This document shows, piece by piece, positions 1 to 8,712 of a stretch of 64,000 nucleotides of DNA; the first letter of the stretch is position 1; the number at the start of each line of letters is the position of its first letter. The translations under genes and the position numbers were made by a program. Origin of the DNA: Bin5 sp965200615 (GTDB lineage Bacteria > Chloroflexota > Anaerolineae > Caldilineales > Caldilineaceae); the NCBI GenBank assembly GCA_965200615.1, contig OZ241377.1, positions 4,836,001 through 4,900,000 of the forward strand. Direction: 5' to 3'. The notes beneath the pieces were generated by a model that saw only the letters and a program-made list of their open reading frames with translations, had not been told where the DNA came from and ran no database searches.

Positions 1-185
1 GCGGTCGGTCTGCCGACATTGACGAGCAATTCCTGCGCACGCCCTTCTATGGCTGGCCCAAGATGACAGCCTATCTGCGTCGGTTGGGCTACGCCATCAA
101 TGGCAAACAAGTCAGACGGCTGATGCGTCTGATGGATATTCAAGCGATCTACCCCAGGCGAAGCAGCAGTTCACCTGGCCAGGGG
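1..185 (+). mobile_element. IS3-family transposase (orfB) fragment
   Basis: An open frame entering from the window edge (phase set by base 3) reads IDEQFLRTPFYGWPKMTAYL and then a helix-turn-helix-like stretch ending RLMRLMDIQAIYPRR. This matches the segment ahead of the DDE catalytic domain in IS3/IS150-type OrfB transposases. Similarity stops at about base 160-185 and no DDE residues follow, so this is a truncated internal piece and not a working element. It abuts the 3' end of the convergent Gfo/Idh gene. The frame stays open to base 683, but that extension is the antisense shadow of the dehydrogenase gene. Upstream parts of the element may lie outside the window. Confidence 0.75.
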
Positions 186-1256
186 CATACACAGCAACTG
201 AACGGTTCGCCTCTCCTGTGCACTACGTATGGCCGAATCAACGATTTGCTGGCCGATCCGACAGATCGCCGGCGACAACGGGCCCTCCGGCTTCTGCCCA
301 GTCTCCAAACAGTTCATGAAATACTGGATCACATTCTCGTTGGGCGGCGAGAGCCGGTCAACCGGGTGGTCATAGCCCGCGGGACACGCGTGCGTCTGAA
401 CGCGTACGGTGTCTTCGTAGTCGTAGCTGCTGATCGTTCCCTCGCTCCCCTTGAGCACAAAGCCGCATTTAGGCTGAGGCTGCAGGGTCCACGGGTCTGT
501 GAACGTGCCCCAGCGGGTCTCAAACTTGGAGAGCCCGAACGGATATTTGCAGATGGTGATGCTGTGCTCGTCCACTTCCAGGCCGGCCGGCTCATCCACC
601 ACGGTCGTTACTTCGAGCGGGGCTCGGCCGTCCAGAAACCAGGTCCCCAGCGTTACCCCGTAACCCAGATAGTCCAGGAGTGAGCCGCCCCCCTCGGCCT
701 TCTGATAGAACCAACTCTCGCTTTTTCGCCGCCGGTACTCTTCGTCGGTCTCCTCCTTGTCGGCAACGTGGAAAAGGGGTCCGCGATTGCCGTCATAGTA
801 GTGGACCTCAATCAACTCGCCGATTGTCCCTTCTTCCAGAAGTCGTTTGGCCGTCACGTGACAGGGGTACCAGCGCAACGGCCAGTTGATGATGAACTGC
901 TTCCCCGTTTCATCCATCGCCGCGATCATCTTGTCGGCAGCGGCCAGGTCAGAGGCAAACGGCTTTTCCAACAGCACGTGTACATTGAACGGGGCGACCT
1001 TGAGCACCCATTCGGCGTGGGTTGCCGTGGATGGACACAGTAGAACGATGTCCGGTTGCGCCCTTTCCAGGCACTCCCGGTAGTCGGTAAAGACTCGCTG
1101 CGCCGGAATGGCGAAGTTGTCGATTGTGGACGCCATCCTTTCTCTGTCGGCATGACAGATTCCGACGATCTCCACATCGGCGTGTTCATGGCACTGGCGC
1201 AGGAGATCCCCCATGTGCGAATGATCGAAGTTTATACCCGCAACTTTCCAGGTCAT
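171..1256 (-). CDS. Gfo/Idh/MocA-family oxidoreductase
   Basis: 361-residue NAD(P)-dependent dehydrogenase of the Gfo/Idh/MocA family, which oxidises or reduces sugar, inositol or amino-sugar derivatives. The N-terminal Rossmann part carries a modified nucleotide-binding start (VAGINFDHSHMGDL) in place of the usual GxGxxG. The family's EKP motif is present (HVLLEKPFASDLAAADKM, about residue 97), followed by the C-terminal alpha/beta domain with a WPLRWYP segment. The length is normal. There is no partner gene on the same strand. The nearby sulfatases, aldo-keto reductase and enolase-superfamily dehydratase suggest carbohydrate catabolism, but the substrate cannot be read from sequence. The stop codon lies inside the zone where IS3 similarity fades, so the last residues could have been altered by the insertion. 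Confidence 0.85.
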   Translation of the reverse strand: MTWKVAGINFDHSHMGDLLRQCHEHADVEIVGICHADRERMASTIDNFAIPAQRVFTDYRECLERAQPDIVLLCPSTATHAEWVLKVAPFNVHVLLEKPFASDLAAADKMIAAMDETGKQFIINWPLRWYPCHVTAKRLLEEGTIGELIEVHYYDGNRGPLFHVADKEETDEEYRRRKSESWFYQKAEGGGSLLDYLGYGVTLGTWFLDGRAPLEVTTVVDEPAGLEVDEHSITICKYPFGLSKFETRWGTFTDPWTLQPQPKCGFVLKGSEGTISSYDYEDTVRVQTHACPAGYDHPVDRLSPPNENVIQYFMNCLETGQKPEGPLSPAICRIGQQIVDSAIRSAQERRTVQLLCMPLAR

Positions 1257-1570
1257 TTTTGCGTCTAATCCCCAGCAGCGCTAAATGTCAGCGACGTACG
1301 TGCGTTGCCACTGAATCCATGCCGCGCCGCGCCTAACTTCAGACCGAATGGTAATGGGATGGGCACGAATGGTGTCCCAGGCAAGGAGAGCATTGCAAGC
1401 CAAGCCTGCGAGACGGCGCCTGTTCCGGCCCCCATGTTTCCGGCAATTATCGCAAAGTTTCGGAAAGCGTGTCAATTGGGCTTTGCGCCGGCTACCGGAA
1501 TCCAAGATAATACGCTGGAGAAGGCGTTTGCCAGCGGCAACGGTAAGCTTTGGATATTTTCTGAACCAGG
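1257..1570. other. Intergenic region between divergent genes
   Basis: 314 bases separate the divergently read Gfo/Idh gene and nadE. I see no convincing gene, RNA or repeat here apart from a possible nadE promoter near 1483-1511. Short open frames lack start signals and recognisable content. Confidence 0.5.
1483..1511 (+). promoter_or_regulatory. Possible nadE promoter
   Basis: TTGCGC and GATAAT separated by 17 bases, about 60 bases ahead of the nadE start. The -10 matches the sigma-70 consensus at five of six positions and the -35 at three. Weak evidence on its own. Confidence 0.25.
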
Positions 1571-3742
1571 ATGGCCGACGATTTCAACTCATTCTATAGC
1601 CATGGCTTCGTCCGCGTGGCCGTGTGTGTGCCGAATGTCCGGGTAGCGGACCCGGAGTTCAACACGGCGCACACGTCGGGCCTGGCTGCCCAGGCATCGG
1701 ATGCGGGCGCCGCCATTGCCCTCTTTCCCGAACTGGGTATCTCTTCCTATGCTATCGACGACCTGCTGCAGCAGGAAGCTCTACTGGAAGGTGTCCGGTC
1801 TGGCCTTAGCCGGATTGTTGAAGAAAGCCGGCAACTGACGCCGGCGCTTCTGGTCGGCGCGCCGCTCCGATTCGAGAACCGGCTGTTCAACTGCGCGGTC
1901 GTCATTTACCGCGGCCAAGTGCTGGGTATCGTGCCGAAGACCTATCTACCCAGCTACCGCGAATTCTATGAAACGCGCCAGTTCAGCGCAGCCCGCCATG
2001 CCGTCGGACGGGAGGTACAGTTCCTCGGCAAAACAGTGCCCTTCGGCAACGATCTTCTGTTCAGAGCCGTATCGGGCGCAGCGGAAGACGCGACAGAATA
2101 CCAGGACGGCCGGCCCCATTCCGTGCAGGAGCCGGCAGGCAGGGCTGACGGTAGATTTGTCCTGCACGTGGAGATCTGTGAAGACGTTTGGACGCCGATC
2201 CCTCCCAGTTCTTACGCCGCGCTGGCCGGCGCCACAATCCTGGCCAATCTATCTGCTTCCAACATTACAATTGGCAAGTCGCTCTATCGCAAGGACCTGT
2301 GCGCAAGCCAGTCGGGTAAGTGTATTGCCGCCTACCTCTACTCGGCGGCGGGTCCGGGAGAATCGACCACAGATCTGGCGTGGGATGGGCATGCGCTTAT
2401 CTACGAAGATGGCGAGCTGCTGGCCGAATCGGAAAGATTCGCCGACGGCGAGCAGATCATCATCGCCGATATCGACACCGAACGCCTGGCGCAAAGCCGC
2501 ATGAGGCAGACCAGCTTCAATGACGCCGCGGCGCTACACCGACCTCAGTTGGAGGCAGTTCGGACCGTAAGCTTCGATTTTCAGACGCCGTGCCTGGTCA
2601 CGGATGCTGCGGGCAGAGATTCGAATGCCTGCTCGCGCGGAATCGACCGTCTCCAACGCAAGATCGAGCGCTTTCCCTTCGTCCCCAGCGACGCTGTGCG
2701 TCGCGACGATCAGGCCTACGAGGCATACAACATTCAGGTACATGGCCTGATGCAGCGTCTCAGGGCCACCGGCATCGAAAAGGTTGTCGTCGGCATCTCC
2801 GGTGGACTGGATTCGACCCAGGCGCTTATCGTCGCGGCGCGCACGATGGACCGTCTCAAGCTGTCGCGCGCGAACGTCCTAGCCTACACGATGCCAGGGT
2901 TTGCGACCAGCTCGAATACGCGATCCAACGCCCACCGCCTAATGGACGCATTCGGCGTCAGCGGACACGAGCTCGACATTCGGCCCTCGGCGATGCAGAT
3001 GTTCCGAGACATCGGCCATCCCTTCGCGGAAGAGGCCCCGGATTACGACATTACTTTCGAGAATGTGCAGGCCGGCGAGCGCACCAGTCATCTCTTTCGG
3101 CTCGCCAACTACAATGACGCGCTCGTTCTGGGCACCGGCGACCTCAGCGAACTGGCGCTGGGTTGGGCCACCTACGGCGTTGGCGACCAGATGAGCCACT
3201 ACAATGTCAACGCCTCCGTTCCCAAGACTCTGATTCAACATCTGATCCGCTGGGTGATCGCTACATCGCAGTTCGATGAAGCCGCCAGCACGGTACTTCA
3301 GTCCGTGTTGGACACTGAGATTTCACCAGAACTGGTGCCGGGTGACGGGACGGCCAGCGGGCCGGCGCAGTCGACCGAAGACAAGATCGGGCCCTATGAG
3401 TTGCAGGACTTTTTCCTCTACTACATCTCGCGGTATGGCTTCCGGCCCAGCAAAGTTGCCTTCCTGGCGTTACAGGCCTGGGGCGATCGCAGCCAGGGCA
3501 TGTGGCCTGAATTCCTGCCGGACCACAAGCGAAATCAGTACGATCTACCGGAAATCAGAAAGTGGCTGGAACTGTTTCTATTCCGCTTCTTCCAGATCAG
3601 CCAGTTCAAGCGGACAGCGGTTCCCAATGGCCCCAAGGTGGGCAGCGGCGGGTCTCTCAGTCCGCGAGGAGACTGGCGTGCCCCCAGCGACTCCTCCGCA
3701 GCAGCCTGGCTGGCCGAGCTGCGTCAAAACGTTCCGGACTGA
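1571..3742 (+). CDS. nadE: Glutamine-dependent NAD+ synthetase
   Basis: 723-residue two-domain enzyme that makes NAD+ from deamido-NAD+, ATP and ammonia released from glutamine. The N-terminal nitrilase-like glutaminase has the catalytic triad: Glu54 in FPELG, Lys123 in VPKTYLP and Cys203 in EICEDVW. The C-terminal synthetase has the PP-loop SGGLDSTQ at about residue 410, and the DLSELALGW segment typical of NadE. It resembles the long actinobacterial form (M. tuberculosis NadE, about 680 residues). The start MADDFNSFYSHGFVRVA aligns with that family's N-terminus, although only a weak ribosome site precedes it. The Lys-to-Cys spacing looks wider than in the mycobacterial enzyme because of an inserted stretch rich in Asp and Gly. 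The gene stands alone, convergent with the helicase gene. Confidence 0.95.
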   Translation: MADDFNSFYSHGFVRVAVCVPNVRVADPEFNTAHTSGLAAQASDAGAAIALFPELGISSYAIDDLLQQEALLEGVRSGLSRIVEESRQLTPALLVGAPLRFENRLFNCAVVIYRGQVLGIVPKTYLPSYREFYETRQFSAARHAVGREVQFLGKTVPFGNDLLFRAVSGAAEDATEYQDGRPHSVQEPAGRADGRFVLHVEICEDVWTPIPPSSYAALAGATILANLSASNITIGKSLYRKDLCASQSGKCIAAYLYSAAGPGESTTDLAWDGHALIYEDGELLAESERFADGEQIIIADIDTERLAQSRMRQTSFNDAAALHRPQLEAVRTVSFDFQTPCLVTDAAGRDSNACSRGIDRLQRKIERFPFVPSDAVRRDDQAYEAYNIQVHGLMQRLRATGIEKVVVGISGGLDSTQALIVAARTMDRLKLSRANVLAYTMPGFATSSNTRSNAHRLMDAFGVSGHELDIRPSAMQMFRDIGHPFAEEAPDYDITFENVQAGERTSHLFRLANYNDALVLGTGDLSELALGWATYGVGDQMSHYNVNASVPKTLIQHLIRWVIATSQFDEAASTVLQSVLDTEISPELVPGDGTASGPAQSTEDKIGPYELQDFFLYYISRYGFRPSKVAFLALQAWGDRSQGMWPEFLPDHKRNQYDLPEIRKWLELFLFRFFQISQFKRTAVPNGPKVGSGGSLSPRGDWRAPSDSSAAAWLAELRQNVPD

Positions 3743-3927
3743 GAACGGCGGTCGCTCGAGATTCGGAACCCTCAAGAGGCGCATGCAACGGCGGACTTAA
3801 ATTTGTTGAGCGGGGAAGCCCCTCGTTGAAAACTCAAACAGCTAACCGACAGCTGCCCAAACTGCCCTGCACGATCTCGGCGGACTTGCCACAAGCCGAA
3901 ACACTCGGTCCACGCAGAGATGTTGCT

Positions 3928-5463
3928 TCAGTTGCGGCGATTTCGCGGTCGGCGGGGTCGGCTTCGGCGACGTCGCTTTCGTCCTTGTGAAGCGGACCGC
4001 TCTGCGGGCTTCTCTTCGGGAAGGGCCGGCGGCGCGTGCAGGGAGTCCTGATAGAAATCATCGACAAGCATCGCCAGCAACGTCTGGCCCTCGTCGGATT
4101 CCATCCACTCGTCTACCAACGGCCGGAACCTTCGCATGCGTTCGCTCTGCAGATTATCGCGACCGCGCAGCTTGGACTCCAGCAGGGAGGTGACGCGCTC
4201 GGAGACGGTGGCGGCAACCTCACCATCGGTGGGCAGCTTGCGCTCTTCCAAAGGAATGCTGTACCGTTTGGCGATGCGCTCCATCTGCATGCGTTCGTCG
4301 AACGACGCCGTCAGGGAGATTGCGGCCCCGGAGGAGCCGGCGCGTGCGGTGCGCCCTGCGCGGTGAATGTAGGATTCCGGATCTTCCGGCGGCTCATACT
4401 GGAACACATGAGAAAGCTCGGGAATGTCAATGCCCCGGGCTGCCACATCGGTCGCTACCAACAGTCCCAGCTTTCCCTCCCGCACTCGACGCATTACCCG
4501 CTCACGCTCCTGCTGACTGAGGTCGGAGCTGATTTTGTCGGCGTCGTAACCGAATCTCTGCAGAACGATTGTCACATAGTCGACCGTCCGGCGCGTGTTG
4601 CAAAATACGATCGCGGCCGCCGGATTTTCCACTTCGATCAGCCGCACAAGGGCCCGGTCCTTCTTCATGCCCGGATCGGCGTAGAGAACATGTTCGGCCT
4701 CGGCTACGTGGACGCGATCGCGGCTCAGGCTGAGAAATTCCGGCTCGGTCAGAAACTGCTGTGCCAGCCGCAAGACATGTGCGGGAAAAGTAGCCGAAAA
4801 CATCGATCCGTGGATTCGCCGCGAAGGCAGGAAGGTCTTCACCTGAACCATGTCCGGGTAGAAGCCCATCGACAGCATGCGATCGGCCTCGTCGAAGACG
4901 AGCTGATGCAGTTTATCCAAGCGCAAATTGCGCTGCAACAGGTGATCGAGGATGCGTCCCGGCGTGCCGATCACCAGTTGCGCGCCTTCGCGGAGCGCTG
5001 ACGTCTGGGGGCCGTATTTAACGCCGCCGTAGACAGCAACGCTGCGCACGCCGGTTGCCTCTCCCAAGAGCGCGGCCTCTTTTGAGACCTGCAGGGCCAG
5101 CTCACGAGTTGGCACAAGAACCAGTGCCTGGCAGACGCGCTTGTCCCGTTGAATCTGGTGAAGAATGGGAAGCAGAAATGCGCCGGTCTTGCCGCTCCCC
5201 GTGCGTGACTGAACCATCAGGTCCCGACCGGCGAGAAGATATGGAATTGCCTTGGCCTGCACCGGCATCAGTTGGGTCCAGCCGGCTCTGGCGGCCGCTT
5301 CTTGCGCTACCGTCGGGAGCTCTGAGAGCGAAATGTCGGGCAGCGCGTTCTCTGGCTCGACCAGGTCCAGCGGGTTGACGTTTTCGTCGAGGTCGACGAT
5401 TTCAGTGGAGGCGTGAGAGTGTGTAGTTTCGTTGTCTCGACCATCTGTATCATTTGTGGACAT
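3928..5463 (-). CDS. DEAD-box ATP-dependent RNA helicase
   Basis: About 511 residues. The superfamily 2 helicase motifs appear in order: Q-motif region (GWTQLMPVQAKAIP), motif I SRTGSGKT, Ia PTRELA, Ib TPGR, II DEAD, III SAT, then the C-terminal RecA domain with ARGIDIPE and HRAGRTARAG. The tail is a strongly basic Arg-rich stretch, as in RNA helicases of the RhlE/CshA/DeaD type that unwind structured RNA and assist ribosome assembly or mRNA turnover. The frame extends up to 5511. I prefer the ATG at 5463 (MSTNDTDG), which has AGGGA just upstream, while the ATG at 5511 has no visible ribosome site. The N-terminal 40 residues are acidic and low in complexity. I cannot assign a specific paralogue name. 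Confidence 0.92.
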   Translation of the reverse strand: MSTNDTDGRDNETTHSHASTEIVDLDENVNPLDLVEPENALPDISLSELPTVAQEAAARAGWTQLMPVQAKAIPYLLAGRDLMVQSRTGSGKTGAFLLPILHQIQRDKRVCQALVLVPTRELALQVSKEAALLGEATGVRSVAVYGGVKYGPQTSALREGAQLVIGTPGRILDHLLQRNLRLDKLHQLVFDEADRMLSMGFYPDMVQVKTFLPSRRIHGSMFSATFPAHVLRLAQQFLTEPEFLSLSRDRVHVAEAEHVLYADPGMKKDRALVRLIEVENPAAAIVFCNTRRTVDYVTIVLQRFGYDADKISSDLSQQERERVMRRVREGKLGLLVATDVAARGIDIPELSHVFQYEPPEDPESYIHRAGRTARAGSSGAAISLTASFDERMQMERIAKRYSIPLEERKLPTDGEVAATVSERVTSLLESKLRGRDNLQSERMRRFRPLVDEWMESDEGQTLLAMLVDDFYQDSLHAPPALPEEKPAERSASQGRKRRRRSRPRRPRNRRN

Positions 5464-5654
5464 ATAATCCCTGGCTGTTTTGGTACGTGAATTTGGCGAT
5501 TCAAAAACCATTGAGATCGAAAGCAGTTCCCATTCTACTTTGTTGCACGGCGGTTACATAGAATCCGCAGGCTTCTGTTTCCGGCCCCAATGAGGGAGAA
5601 ACTGCTTTCAGACACCAGGGAATTACAAGAATCGGGGTAGGACCCGGGCACCTG

Positions 5655-6191
5655 CTAACTCTTTTGCCTGAAGTGGGTCTTGTCAATTTCATACACGAGT
5701 AACGCTGTTCCCGTCTTCTCGTACACTTTGTGCTCCTTCAAGATCAGATTGACCTGTCTCGACAGGCCCGCCACCAGAGGCACGCCGCCGCCAAGCAGGA
5801 CGGGAATGACGGACACCTCCAGCGTGTCAACGAGCCCTTCATTGCAAAGACTTCCGAACAGCGCACCGCCGCCAAACAGCCAGATGTCTTTGCCCGGCTC
5901 CGCCCGCAGAATCCGCACTGCCTGTACCCAGTCTTCAGAGACTATCTGCAAGTTTCCATGATCACTTTGTTTAAGAGTGTTCGAGAAGACGTAGTTCCGG
6001 ATCTCAGACGACGGGGGGCCCTGCCCTCCGGCCGCCTCAAATGTCCGGCGCCCCATCAGATAGGTGTCGAACTGCGAGGAAAGTTCCTCGAAGTCGATGT
6101 CCGGGTCGATGTCAATCCAGTCGAAACCGTCGTCTGAGTCCGCAATGTAGCCGTCTAAACTCATTGCGCAGTTATATCGAACTTTTCTCAC
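5655..6191 (-). CDS. DHFR-family (RibD C-terminal-like) reductase
   Basis: 178-residue protein of the dihydrofolate reductase/RibD C-terminal superfamily. The start RKVRYNCAMSLDGYIA, the central YLMGRRTFE and the late LFGGGALFGSL and SVIPVLLGGG segments are typical of small stand-alone NADPH-dependent reductases of this group, whose substrates are mostly unknown. The open frame runs upstream to 6485, but the supported start is the GTG at 6191. It has GGAGG seven bases ahead, and the conserved domain begins at exactly that point. The gene lies 23 bases behind the kinase gene on the same strand and is probably co-transcribed with it. A role in folate synthesis should not be assumed. Confidence 0.85.
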   Translation of the reverse strand: MRKVRYNCAMSLDGYIADSDDGFDWIDIDPDIDFEELSSQFDTYLMGRRTFEAAGGQGPPSSEIRNYVFSNTLKQSDHGNLQIVSEDWVQAVRILRAEPGKDIWLFGGGALFGSLCNEGLVDTLEVSVIPVLLGGGVPLVAGLSRQVNLILKEHKVYEKTGTALLVYEIDKTHFRQKS

Positions 6192-6214
6192 AACAGACCC
6201 TCCGAATTGTCGTG

Positions 6215-7210
6215 TCAGACGCTGCCAAAGAGTGCTTTCGACTGCTCGCAAGACCTTTCTATCAAGGTGGGCAGCTTGTGGCTGCTGTCCAGATCGGGGC
6301 GTTGCTCGATCCAGCCCAGGGATACCATACTTCGGATCAGCACAAAGATCGGCAAGAGCTCGATATCCGCCTTTTGAAGAGGCCTTTCGGTCAGGTAGCC
6401 TGCAATGATTGCTTCCCTTATGGAGTCGAAATATGGCGTGTCCTGATAGTAGGAGATCGCCACCGCCAATTCGTACTGGTGCCATCCGAATCCGGAGTCG
6501 TCAAAGTCGATTATATGCACGTGGTCGCCTGTAACAATCAAGTTGCCGGGATGTAAATCGGCGTGGATGAGACTGTAGGTACCTCGCTCTTTGCCGTAAT
6601 CGGTCAGGATTCCGTAGATCTGGTTGCGGGCGTGGATAATCTGGGCGCGCTCGGCCGCAGTTAGCTCCGACTGTTGCCAGAACGGTCCCCAAAACGGCTT
6701 CTTGCCCATCAGCCCCTCGGCATCAAACGCGTGACGCTCAAACCCGGGAGGAAGGCGCCAGGCCCTGGCCTGGTTGTGAATACGGGCCGCAAGCTGCCCC
6801 GCTTTGTGGAAGCATCGCACAAGGTTTGACTCGTCGGCATCCTGCTCGATCATCGTTGCCATCGCGGTCCCTTCAACCCACTCCATGAGACTCACGTAGC
6901 GGCTCTGAGAAAGCTCCGGCAGGTAGACGTCGATAAAAGCGTCCTTGTTTCTTGTAAGACAGGGTACAGGGGCGCCAATTCCTGAACTGTTCAGGGCTGC
7001 TGTCCACTGAAGCTCTCCATGCAGTTCGGACAGCGTATGGTATCCGGGCCGGTGAAAGCGAAAGACATATGCCTGACCGCTTTCTGAATCGACACGAAAA
7101 ACGATGTTTTCGGAATGGGAAACGAGGGAAATATCAGTAACGCACAGGTCCCAAGCCTCTATTGCCCGTGCGGCGGAGGAGAGTAACGCCTTCTCATTCA
7201 GGTCATTCAT
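6215..7210 (-). CDS. APH-family phosphotransferase, possibly a hydroxylysine-kinase-like enzyme
   Basis: 331-residue kinase of the aminoglycoside phosphotransferase/homoserine kinase-like fold. It has the catalytic loop HADLHPGNLI, the metal-binding IDFDDSGFG and the nucleotide-lobe segment NIVFRVDSESGQAYVFRFHR. The start is placed at the ATG at 7210 (MNDLNEKALL). The longer frame to 7279 runs into a tandem repeat and gives an unrelated N-terminus. The next gene upstream encodes an AGXT2-like class III PLP enzyme. That pairing is known for hydroxylysine kinase with 5-phosphohydroxylysine phospho-lyase and for ethanolamine-phosphate relatives. This suggests a route in which an amino alcohol is phosphorylated and then eliminated. 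The substrate is inferred only from this context. Confidence 0.82.
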   Translation of the reverse strand: MNDLNEKALLSSAARAIEAWDLCVTDISLVSHSENIVFRVDSESGQAYVFRFHRPGYHTLSELHGELQWTAALNSSGIGAPVPCLTRNKDAFIDVYLPELSQSRYVSLMEWVEGTAMATMIEQDADESNLVRCFHKAGQLAARIHNQARAWRLPPGFERHAFDAEGLMGKKPFWGPFWQQSELTAAERAQIIHARNQIYGILTDYGKERGTYSLIHADLHPGNLIVTGDHVHIIDFDDSGFGWHQYELAVAISYYQDTPYFDSIREAIIAGYLTERPLQKADIELLPIFVLIRSMVSLGWIEQRPDLDSSHKLPTLIERSCEQSKALFGSV

Positions 7211-7217
7211 ACCTTTG

Positions 7218-7330
7218 GAAGAACATCTCTTGATCCGCGAAGTCACGCGAAGGGTCGCGAAGAACACCTTTTGATCCACGAAGGGCCACGAAGAACACCT
7301 TTTGTCCGCGGAGGGTCGCGGAGAACACCT
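7218..7330. repeat. Tandem array of imperfect 30-31 bp repeats
   Basis: The core AAGAACACCTTTTGATCC, or close variants of it, recurs with AGAACA at 7220, 7261, 7292 and 7322. The last three copies are spaced 31 and 30 bases apart, and each is linked by CGAAGGG(T/C)C(G/A)CGAAG or the variant with GGAG. The first copy is diverged and set 41 bases away. The array fills most of the gap between the aminotransferase and kinase genes. It resembles the CCACGAAG-type intergenic repeats scattered in some environmental genomes. It is too short and irregular to be a CRISPR array. Confidence 0.8.
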
Positions 7331-7372
7331 CAGGAAACTGCGCAGCCCAACTTCTGATGGCTTCGTCTTCCT

Positions 7373-8665
7373 TCAGGCGATCACGCCTTCGCGAATGCTC
7401 TCTTCAAACGCGGTCAGGAACATGTCAGCGTGTTCGCGCTTGAAGACGAGCGGCGGTCTGATCTTCAGAATATTGCTCATTGGGCCGGAGCTGCCGATCA
7501 GAAATCCCCTGTCCCGCAGCCGGTTAACGACTGCGGTGGCGCCTTCGGCATCCGGCCTTTTCGAAGCACGATCTTGCACCCACTCCATGCCGATGAACAT
7601 CCCGCGCCCGCGAACGTCGGCGAGCTGCTCGGAATTGGCCTGCAGCTTGCGAAGTTCGCCGCGCAAGTAGACGCCGACCTGGTCGACATTGCTTGCCAGC
7701 TCCTCGTCCTCGATTACGTCGATCACGGCCATCCCTGCGGCGGCCTGCAAGGGGCTGGCCGCGAAGGTGTTGAAGTAGCGCTTGTTTCTTCGAAATTCAT
7801 CTACAAGGCCGCTTGAAGCCGCCGCGGCCGCAACCGGCATACCGTTGCCCATCGGTTTTCCCATGGTTACGATATCCGGCGCGAATTCAGTCGCTTCGTA
7901 GCCCCACCAGCGGCCTGTCCGGCAGAATCCTGCCTGCACTTCGTCTGCTATGACAAGGCCCCCGGCCGCACGGACGATCTCGGCTGCCCGCGGCATGAAG
8001 CCGTCGGGGATAGCGGGCAGGCCTTCGTTGGCAAAAATCGAGCAGACAAGCATCCCTGCCAGAGGAATACCGTCGGCATGCAAACTGTCGATCGCTCTCT
8101 CCACCTCCGCCAGATAGAGCTCGGTCAGCGCTGCGTCGGACACGCTCTCCTGGAGCGGGCGGTAGCTCTGTGGAAACGGAAAAGCGCGAATCTCTTTCGC
8201 TCTCTCCCCCTCCGTCTGCTGGCCGACTCGAGTGAACTTACCCACTTCGGCACTATTGCCGTGATAGGCGGCGTCGCTGCAGATGAATCCCCGGCCGCCG
8301 GTTACAGCGCGGGCGATGCCCAGAGCCACCTCATTCGCTTCCGTGCCGGTGCAGGTGAAGACAACACTGGTCAGGTGGTCCGCGTGCAGGTCTGCCAGCC
8401 GTTCGGCATAGTCGAGAACGGCTTCGTTCAGATAGCGGCTGTGAACGTTGAGGGTCTGCGACTGGTTGTGCATCGCCTCGACGACATGGGGATGACAGTG
8501 ACCGACGCAGGGCACGTTATTGTACATGTCGAGGTAGCGCCTGCCGCCGTCATCGTAGAGCCAGACGCCTTCGCCGCGTACGATATTGACCGGTCTTTCG
8601 TAGAAGATCGGCGCCCCCGCGCCGAGCAGATGATCTCGGCGGTCCATCAAAGCACTGGTGGTCAT
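7373..8665 (-). CDS. Class III PLP-dependent aminotransferase/phospho-lyase (AGXT2-like)
   Basis: 430-residue fold-type I PLP enzyme. It has TCTGTEANEVAL (phosphate-binding, about residue 105), ADEVQAGFCRTG (about residue 240, with the PLP-ring Asp) and Lys270 in TMGKPMGNG, the Schiff-base lysine. Its features (LDMYNNVPCVGHCHPHVVEAM, FICSDAAYHGNS) are close to the AGXT2L subgroup. That subgroup contains phosphoethanolamine and phosphohydroxylysine phospho-lyases as well as true aminotransferases. A strong ribosome site (AGGAG) precedes the ATG. It lies 47 bases behind the Rieske gene and is followed, after the repeat array, by an APH-type kinase on the same strand. The phospho-lyase reading is an inference from that neighbour. 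Confidence 0.88.
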   Translation of the reverse strand: MTTSALMDRRDHLLGAGAPIFYERPVNIVRGEGVWLYDDGGRRYLDMYNNVPCVGHCHPHVVEAMHNQSQTLNVHSRYLNEAVLDYAERLADLHADHLTSVVFTCTGTEANEVALGIARAVTGGRGFICSDAAYHGNSAEVGKFTRVGQQTEGERAKEIRAFPFPQSYRPLQESVSDAALTELYLAEVERAIDSLHADGIPLAGMLVCSIFANEGLPAIPDGFMPRAAEIVRAAGGLVIADEVQAGFCRTGRWWGYEATEFAPDIVTMGKPMGNGMPVAAAAASSGLVDEFRRNKRYFNTFAASPLQAAAGMAVIDVIEDEELASNVDQVGVYLRGELRKLQANSEQLADVRGRGMFIGMEWVQDRASKRPDAEGATAVVNRLRDRGFLIGSSGPMSNILKIRPPLVFKREHADMFLTAFEESIREGVIA

Positions 8666-8712
8666 CTCTTCTCCTGTTCGGTCCGGAAAAGACCGATTCT
8701 CCTTTTCGAACG

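Noticed and set aside
5655..6485. 276-codon version of the DHFR-like gene
   Set aside because: The extra N-terminal 98 residues overlap the kinase gene and have no domain. The GTG at 6191 with GGAGG fits the family.
7218..7330. CRISPR-like array
   Set aside because: Spacing is too short (30-31 bases in total, with almost no spacer), the copies are imperfect and no cas gene is nearby.
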